From positions 95,250,048 through 95,314,047 of the forward strand of contig OZ020599.1 in the NCBI GenBank assembly GCA_963971535.1: a stretch of DNA of 64,000 bases. The letters run 5' to 3'. Below are positions 59,201-64,000 of this stretch, in pieces. Every line of letters begins with the position of its first letter. Positions within the stretch are counted from its first letter, which is position 1. Source of the stretch: Notolepis coatsorum (lineage: Eukaryota > Chordata > Actinopteri > Aulopiformes > Paralepididae). The notes under the pieces are model-generated. The model was not told the DNA's origin. It made no database searches and was given only the letters and a program-made list of their open reading frames with translations. The position numbers and the translations under genes are program-made.

Positions 59201-62200
59201 ACCTGAGCCTGTACCTAACCAACCTCAAAGACCAGCCTCTGTCACACAACCTCCAGCTACTGAAGTGCCTAAGGGTCAAGTGCCCTTTTACCCATATCCC
59301 AACTGGCCTCACAAACCAGAGCCTGTACCTAACCAACCTCAAAAGCCTTTCAACCCATTCTATCCTCTATTCCCCCAAGAGAATCCTTTACCTGGTATAC
59401 ATGAAACTGGCCCTCAGAAACCTGAACCACCTACAAAGCCTCAACCTTTCAACCCATTCTATCCTCTATTCCCCCCAGAGAACCCTTTACCTGGTATACA
59501 TGAAACTGGCCGTCAGAAACATGAACCACCTACAAAGACTCATCCAAATGCCAAAGGACAACCTTTCAACCCATTCTATCCTCTATTCCCCCCAGATAAT
59601 CCTTTGCCTGGTATACTTCCTCCAGCTCCAGGGGACCCCAACACATTCTATCCTCGACCATCTAGGCCAGATGCATCTCATGTTGAGAAGCCTACATATA
59701 CCTCTGTCTTGCCTCCAGTTACCCAAGCTCCTAAGGGCCAAGTACACCAACCATTCTACCAGTACCCTTTCTATCCTTATCCATTCTACACACCAGATGA
59801 GGTCAAAATGCCTAGAATACTGGTGACTGGCACACAGCTTCCAGCTACTGAAGCTCCTAAGGGCCAGGCACATTACCCTCCCTATCCCAACTGGCCTCAC
59901 AAACCAGAGCCTGTACCTAACCAACCTCAAAAGCCTTTCAACCCATTCTATCCTCTATTCCCCCAAGAGAATCCTTTACCTGGTATACATGAAACTGGCC
60001 CTCAGAAACCTGAACCACCTACAAAGCCTCAACCTTTCAACCCATTCTATCCTCTATTTCCCCCAGAGAATCCTTTACCTGGTATACATGAAACTGGCCC
60101 TCACAAACCTGAGCCTGTACCAAACCAACCTCAAAAGCCTTTCAACCCATTCTATCCTCTATTCCCCCCAGAGAATCCTTTACCTGGTATACATGAAACT
60201 GGCCCTCAGAAACCTGAACCACCTACAAAGACTCATCCAAATGCCAAAGGACAACCTTTCAACCCATTCTATCCTCTATTCCCCCCAGAGAATCCTTTAC
60301 CTGGTATACATGAAACTGGCCCTCACAAACCAGAGCCTGTACCCAACCAACCTCAAAGGCCAGCCTCTGGCACACAGCTTCCAGCTACTGGTCAGGCACA
60401 TTACCCTTACCCCCCCTATCCCAACTGGCCTCACAAACCAGAGCCTGTACCTAACCAACCTCAAAAGCCTTTCAACCCATTCTATCCTCTATTCCCCCCA
60501 GATAATCCTTTACCTGGTATACATGAAACTGGCCCTCAGAAACCTGAACCACCTACAAAGACTCATCCAAATGCCAAAGGACAACCTTTCAACCCATTCT
60601 ATCCTCTATTCCCCCCAGAGAATCCTTTACCTGGTATACATGCTCCCTCATCTATCTCGGATCCTCAACAATCTGAAGCAACCAAAGCACTTCCTCAACC
60701 AACTGAAGCAAGTACCACTTCAGAAGAGGGAACCGCTCCACCTGATTCCCAAAAGGGTTTTGGTGGGTACTGGAGTCACACTACATCTCCCTCACTTCCA
60801 TTTGGAAGCCAACCTGAAATGCAGCCATATTTCCAACCAGGTAGCTACCCTATTGCACCCCCTGCAAGTGACCCCAACAATCCAATGCATCCTTTTTTGT
60901 TTTACAATTTGCAATATCTCAAGTGGGCATATGAACAGCTGCCCAACAAAACCTCAAAACCTCAGGCTCCAGTGAGTGACCCAATGCTGCCCCATTATCA
61001 AGTCTCTGATTTTCAGCCCCTGATGCCACATGGCCAGGCATCCTCTGAACCTCCCATGCAGCCTTACTTCATGCCATATGTTCCACAACATCCAAAAGAC
61101 CCAAGGCAAAATGTACAACCGCCAGCCATGAACCCACAGTCTCTTGCCAAAAGGCTCAGTGAACCTGAACACCCAGTACATCAATATGAAGGCAAATTAT
61201 TTAATCCTCAATTGGTCCCTTATCACATACTCCGGGACCACATGCTTCAGGACTCTCACGTGCCTCCTTATAGCAAGCCACCAGGCAATATAGCTGACCA
61301 ACCTGTCAAACCCCAGCCACCTGTTGGTGACTCAAAGAAGCTCTCAAAAAACAAAAATGACTCTCCAATGAACCAATACCATCAGCCAAACGGTTATGTA
61401 TTGCTTCAACATGGCCCGCCGCTTAGCGAACCCAACAGGTCCCCTGAATATCTGTTGCCTGCCACAGACTCCAATGACTCTTCTGGACCTCTGCGTTCAA
61501 TGCCTGTTTATGACCCAAATATGTTCCTGGCCCTTGAACCTCCATGGCATGGCAGTGGTAAGCCCCAGAATCTCCAGGAACCACAAGGAAAACCCCAACC
61601 ACTTGAACATCTGGGCATGGGAACGTATGGTGATTTACCAGACGATGGTGCCTCTATTACAACTGAAGGTTATGGTTTGCCATCGTATTACCATGCTCCC
61701 TCTAGTCCTCATCACCTCTCCATGCCACAGAAGCCTTTCAGTCTGCCCCATACATCTTTAATGCCTGAATTCCCACAGTCGCTGAAGCCCGTCATGCAGT
61801 CGGGCTCTAGGTATAGGACTCCACCCCCTTATTCTGGCCTGCCATCAAAAGGACAAGACTCTGCAATTGATGACCAACCAGAGGGTAAGCACAGTATGTG
61901 GACAAACCTAAACTGATTTTTAAATGACAACTTTCAACTGATCTAACAGTTTGCCTTTTGCAGGGTACATGTACCAACCCATCCAGAGACACGGTGGACA
62001 AGACTCTGCAATTGATGACCAACCAGAGGGTAAGCACAGTATGTGGACAAACCTAAACTGATTTTTTAAATGACAACTTTCAACTGATCTAACAGTTTGC
62101 CTTTTGCAGGGTACATGTACCAACCCATCCAGAGACACGGTGGACAAGACTCTGCAATTGATGACCAACCAGAGGGTAAGCACAGTATGTGGACAAACCT

Positions 62201-62314
62201 AAACAGATTTTTTAAATGACAACTTTCAACTGATCTAACAGTTTGCCTTTTGCAGGTTACATGTACCAACCCATCCAGAGACACGGTGGTCATCGGAAGC
62301 TAAATGGATCTTGA
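49946..62314 (+). CDS. Secreted ZP-N-like protein with giant proline-rich repeat domain, unnamed
   Basis: Nine exons: 49946-50252, 52242-52412, 52558-52679, 52783-52948, 53257-53372, 55941-61884, 61964-62029, 62110-62175, 62256-62314. All have GT-AG borders and the sum is 7,017 nt (2,338 residues plus stop), with no frame break. The ATG is in good context (CAACATGG). Residues 1-27 form a signal peptide (VYTMLLYLGLFVILRPLC). Exons 2-4 and 4-6 encode two tandem domains with Cys spacing like ZP-N modules of egg-coat proteins (VEC, CGYT, YDGCFVTQE, SCP; then VTC, KCGF, APC, VSCP). The rest is a low-complexity Pro/Tyr/Phe/Asn repeat region. No ZP-C, furin site or transmembrane anchor was seen. An egg-envelope or other extracellular-matrix role is inferred. 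Exon 1-2 joining is the least certain. An AATAAA lies at 62335. Confidence 0.85.
50690..50895 (+). repeat. LINE family X 3' UTR in intron 1
   Basis: Conserved UTR end followed by TTTTCAATCAATCAATC. Confidence 0.75.
51110..52160 (-). repeat. LINE family X 3' end, minus strand, in intron 1
   Basis: The inverted UTR (51110-51260 and 51800-51950) and ORF C-terminal sequence (about 52160-51960) match the copy at 36770. A hAT-like MITE interrupts it, and a G-run sits at about 51927-51943. Confidence 0.75.
51269..51796. mobile_element. 528-bp hAT-like MITE inside the LINE X UTR
   Basis: The termini are inverted CAGGGGTGTAAAGTACTTGA and TACTTTTTACACCCCTG. Flanking 8-mers CATGCACG (51261) and CATACATG (51797) match at six positions, and both differences fit CpG/TpG decay. 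The type is widespread in fishes. Confidence 0.85.
52242..52412 (+). CDS. ZP-N/proline-rich gene exon 2
   Basis: Encodes WEMPKARPDTHRH, then the domain start EPTVECTGHSMKLKIHD and SLFFVDRG. The acceptor GTCTGAAG was chosen because it fits the phase of exon 1; an alternative AG lies at about 52207-52210. The donor is GTAAGT. A LINE relic ends about 80 nt upstream. Confidence 0.7.
52558..52679 (+). CDS. ZP-N/proline-rich gene exon 3
   Basis: Encodes SLLSPLPLSKLPPSCGYTM and VLVAPYDGCFVTQE, the middle of the first ZP-N-like domain. Acceptor CTTGCAG, donor GTGGGA, phase 1 in and 0 out. Confidence 0.85.
52783..52948 (+). CDS. ZP-N/proline-rich gene exon 4
   Basis: Encodes EENYVLPLRWCGLQVRMSCP (end of domain 1) and MVTCHSGGMVVKLEWAVSVE (start of domain 2). 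Good polypyrimidine tract, acceptor CTTCAG, donor GTAAGC. Confidence 0.88.
53257..53372 (+). CDS. ZP-N/proline-rich gene exon 5
   Basis: Encodes SGQWEPLMTVSSKCGFSVVV and SARYAPCVEMK, the middle of domain 2. Acceptor CTTTTGCAG, donor GTAAAG, phase 1 in and 0 out. Confidence 0.88.
53685..54078. mobile_element. Foldback transposon (family F), copy 2
   Basis: Inverted halves start TTTTTTTTCGTAGCCGCATT and share CTCTGATTGGCCACTGAC, GGTTAAGCTTAGGC and CTCTTTCGAAGTTGGTTA with copy 1 at 34697. It lies in intron 5. Confidence 0.88.
54590..55694 (-). pseudogene. L2-clade LINE, 5' truncated, in intron 5
   Basis: A 316-residue minus-strand frame (55694-54744) starts just before the catalytic FHCYADDTQLYIS and runs through VRNLGVTLDSTLSFHSHIK, LDYCNGVLFGVPSKA and LTHTKPWQHITPTLIHLHWL to FSVASPTLWNSLPPEIRNA. 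The 3' end has AATTTATATAGTGCCTTTCA and (AAT)n. The upstream RT half and the endonuclease are absent, so it is non-functional. Confidence 0.9.
55941..61884 (+). CDS. ZP-N/proline-rich gene exon 6: 5.9 kb repeat exon
   Basis: 1,981 codons in one open frame. It begins with DGMFTIELTGEGEIQVSCPL, which closes domain 2, then turns into 24 copies of PFNPFYPLFPPENPLPG, each followed by one of three linkers: IHETGPQKPEPPTKTHPNAK; HKPEPVPNQPQ plus a PYPNWPHKPEPV block; or ILPPAPGD leading to a longer block with QPFYQYPFYPYPFYTPDE. A Cys/His island interrupts the array at about 58080-58160. The last 420 codons are non-repetitive, rich in Pro, Ser and Gln, and end SAIDDQPEG. Confidence 0.93.
61964..62029 (+). 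CDS. ZP-N/proline-rich gene exon 7
   Basis: 66 nt, phase 1 at both ends. Encodes YMYQPIQRHGGQDSAIDDQP. First of two identical mini-exons. Confidence 0.85.
62110..62175 (+). CDS. ZP-N/proline-rich gene exon 8
   Basis: 66 nt with the same coding sequence as exon 7, 146 bp downstream. A tandem duplicate. Confidence 0.85.
62256..62314 (+). CDS. ZP-N/proline-rich gene exon 9 with stop
   Basis: Starts like exons 7 and 8 (YMYQPIQRHGG), then diverges to HRKLNGS and a TGA stop. The AATAAA at 62335-62340 gives a very short 3' UTR, as in many egg-coat genes. Confidence 0.85.
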
Positions 62315-62340
62315 CACTTTCTTTATATTTTGAGAATAAA

Positions 62341-62870
62341 ATGATCGAAATGTACTTAACTGTGGCCTGTTTTTTTTTTTTTACCCTTGTGTTTTGGTAA
62401 AAGTGAGTTAAACTCATCCGTTTCTGGAAGGAATGAGGGTTGGAGCAGAGTAGTATTGGAACATTAACAAAGGTACAGTGTCATAGAAGTGTCATGACAA
62501 ATTCTCAGTCAAAGTACGAGAAGCTGGCAAGTGGATCCAACTGTTCACTTCAAACCCAAAAGTCTTATCTAACAAACGCATTGGGGAAATGCTGTTGCAT
62601 TGAGTAACTTGTAATGTATCGCAGCTTGAGGTATAAATTAGTTTTAAAGATGTTATAAATGTATAGCGATCTCCAAGAGGCTGGTTGACTCCTCTCTAAT
62701 ATGTGCTTATTACAGGCGGGTGTGGCAAGGGTGTCTTGTATTGTTAGGTGTGGCAAGGGTGTCATTGGTGTATATAATTGACCACATCTGCAGTTGTACA
62801 GCCCTGGCCTTTTAATTTTTTGCTATATACACGGGTCCATTCCAAATTGAGGTGATAAAGGATCCTATAA
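62341..62870. other. Downstream flank, no gene seen
   Basis: AT-rich sequence after the poly(A) signal, with a T-run and a partial 17-bp duplication (GTGTGGCAAGGGTGTC twice, 62710-62765). Confidence 0.5.
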
Positions 62871-62873
62871 TTC

Positions 62874-63995
62874 TTGATTATACAAGGTCACCTTCTCTCT
62901 GAACGCCTCAATTTAATCAACTTATATGGACCAAATAATAACTTTTATAATTTATTTCTAAAAATCTCAACACTACCAGGCAAATGTATTATCGCTGGGG
63001 ACTTTAACTGCACCCTCAACCCAAAGGATGATAGATCTTTTAGAGGGGCGGCTAGGTGGTGTAGTGGGCAAGGCACTCGCCACCAGTGTGGAGACGCTAG
63101 GATTCGCGTGTTCGAATCCAGCTCTCCACATTGTTTTCAGTTTAGCTGGTCGTCCGCAGTAATACACATTGGCCGTATTACGGGGAGGGAAAACTGAAGG
63201 GTGGGGATCGAACGTTGTGAACAAGCGACTCCTACAGGTCGGTTGGTGCGCCTGCGCAGTAGAATCAGGAAGTGTCGGGGGCAGCGTGAGCCTCCCACAC
63301 GTTACTCCTCGACACTGAGAGATCGAGCTGCGCAGGTGAAAAGATGCGACTGCTGTTACCTCAAGTACCGGAGGGGACTTGTGCTATGTATGACTTAGTC
63401 CACATTGCAGCCGGCTTGTGGGAGGCAAGAAACAACGTTCGTGACAGGGGAGGGTTGAATTGGATGATACGAAATTGGGATGGGAGAAAATATAGAAAAA
63501 TGGGAGAACAAGTGGATCAAAAAAAAAGATAGATCTTTTAGAGTGGATAACACCCACACAAGATGCAGGAAAACATTACACTATTTTATGAAAGAGAATC
63601 CATCAAAGGGAGAATGTTCCTGCTACTCGAGTACATACAAAAGGTTACTCCATCAGCAGAACTATTATCTAACGTAGAGGATGTCAACACAACAGCATAG
63701 TCATATCAGACCACGCAGCTGTGTATGTGGAACCAAAGCTGATGCGCAAATCCCATAAATGGAGATTTCAAACAAAATTGAAAGATTTAACATTTTTGGG
63801 AGAACAAATTTATATATACTTCAAAATTAATACGACTCGAACGTCTGCCACAATTAGATGGGAAGCCTTCAAGGCTAGAGGTCAAATTATAAGCTATACA
63901 AGTAGAATGACAAGAGAGAGAATGGACATCTGGAATCCAAAATCTAAATGTTTGAGAACGAACGGTTTCAGAAAGGACAGAACGAACATGTAATT
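62874..63995 (+). pseudogene. L1-clade ORF2 endonuclease-region relic, split by a SINE
   Basis: Before the SINE the translation has LNLINLYGPN and KCIIAGDFNCTLNPKDDRS, the endonuclease catalytic block. After it come THTRCRKTLHYFMKE, SSTYKRLLHQQN and, from about 63705, an ISDHAAVYVEPK segment followed by KWRFQTKLK and ARGQIISYTSRMTRERMD. Frame shifts and stops show decay. The window ends inside it. Confidence 0.8.
63046..63527 (+). repeat. Young 482-bp tRNA-headed SINE (family A), copy 2
   Basis: Flanked by perfect 16-bp duplications GATAGATCTTTTAGAG (63030-63045 and 63528-63543). It starts GGGCGGCTAGGTGGTGTAGT, has the B-box TGTTCGAATCCAG and ends in an A-run. A 65-residue accidental frame in its tail is nearly identical to the one in copy 1, showing how little the copies have diverged. 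Confidence 0.93.
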
Positions 63996-64000
63996 TCAAA

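Noticed and set aside
56017-60975. Long second-frame and antisense open frames (up to 525 residues) across the proline-rich exon
   Set aside because: The repeat period is a multiple of three, so one stop-free unit keeps every frame open. These frames have no splice context or domains and simply mirror the real frame.

Overview
The window is nuclear DNA from a teleost fish. Non-LTR retrotransposons of L1, L2 and CR1/Rex-like type, tRNA-derived SINEs, hAT-like and TTAA-flanked nonautonomous DNA transposons, long CA/AG microsatellites and minisatellites fill most of it. The vertebrate-type gene structure (short exons, GT-AG introns) confirms that it is not microbial. I cannot name the species.

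Two host genes are supported. The first is the 3' two thirds of a NOL4-family gene, most likely nol4l, on the minus strand. Seven coding exons lie between 43976 and 31451. They join in frame and end in the family's characteristic C-terminus. Exons further 5' were not found. The second is a complete-looking, unnamed plus-strand gene at 49946-62314. Nine exons join without a frame break into about 2,338 residues: a signal peptide, two tandem domains that look like ZP-N modules of egg-coat proteins, then a very large proline-rich region with 24 copies of an Asn-Pro-Phe-Tyr-Pro repeat. The protein ends in three short exons, two of which come from a tandem exon-intron duplication. I see no ZP-C domain. 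An E-box, an inverted CCAAT box and a TATA box lie just upstream. I regard this gene as the best candidate for something undescribed.

Layout: 0.7-4.2 kb, an L1 ORF2 relic split by a TTAA-flanked element; 4.9-7.1 kb, an L2 on the minus strand with a long open RT frame; 8.6-14.1 kb, a SINE split by a 5.2 kb composite element that carries two 5S rRNA-derived segments; 14-18.3 kb, a minus-strand LINE relic broken by later insertions; 18.3-20.4 kb, a hAT-like element containing a perfect 102-bp palindrome; 22-25.7 kb, more LINE pieces; 25.7-31.45 kb, probable long 3' UTR and/or flank of nol4l; 31.45-44 kb, nol4l exons and repeat-rich introns; 44-49.8 kb, an intergenic repeat mosaic with a short interstitial telomeric tract; 49.8-62.3 kb, the ZP-N/proline-rich gene; 62.3-64 kb, an L1 endonuclease relic split by a young SINE.

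The repeats press closely on the exons. One nol4l exon is preceded by about 36 tandem copies of its own 3' splice site. Another is bracketed by a G-run, a (TAA)n and a (CT)n tract. A third has a foldback transposon starting 15 nt into its downstream intron. All calls come from reading the sequence; no database search was run.
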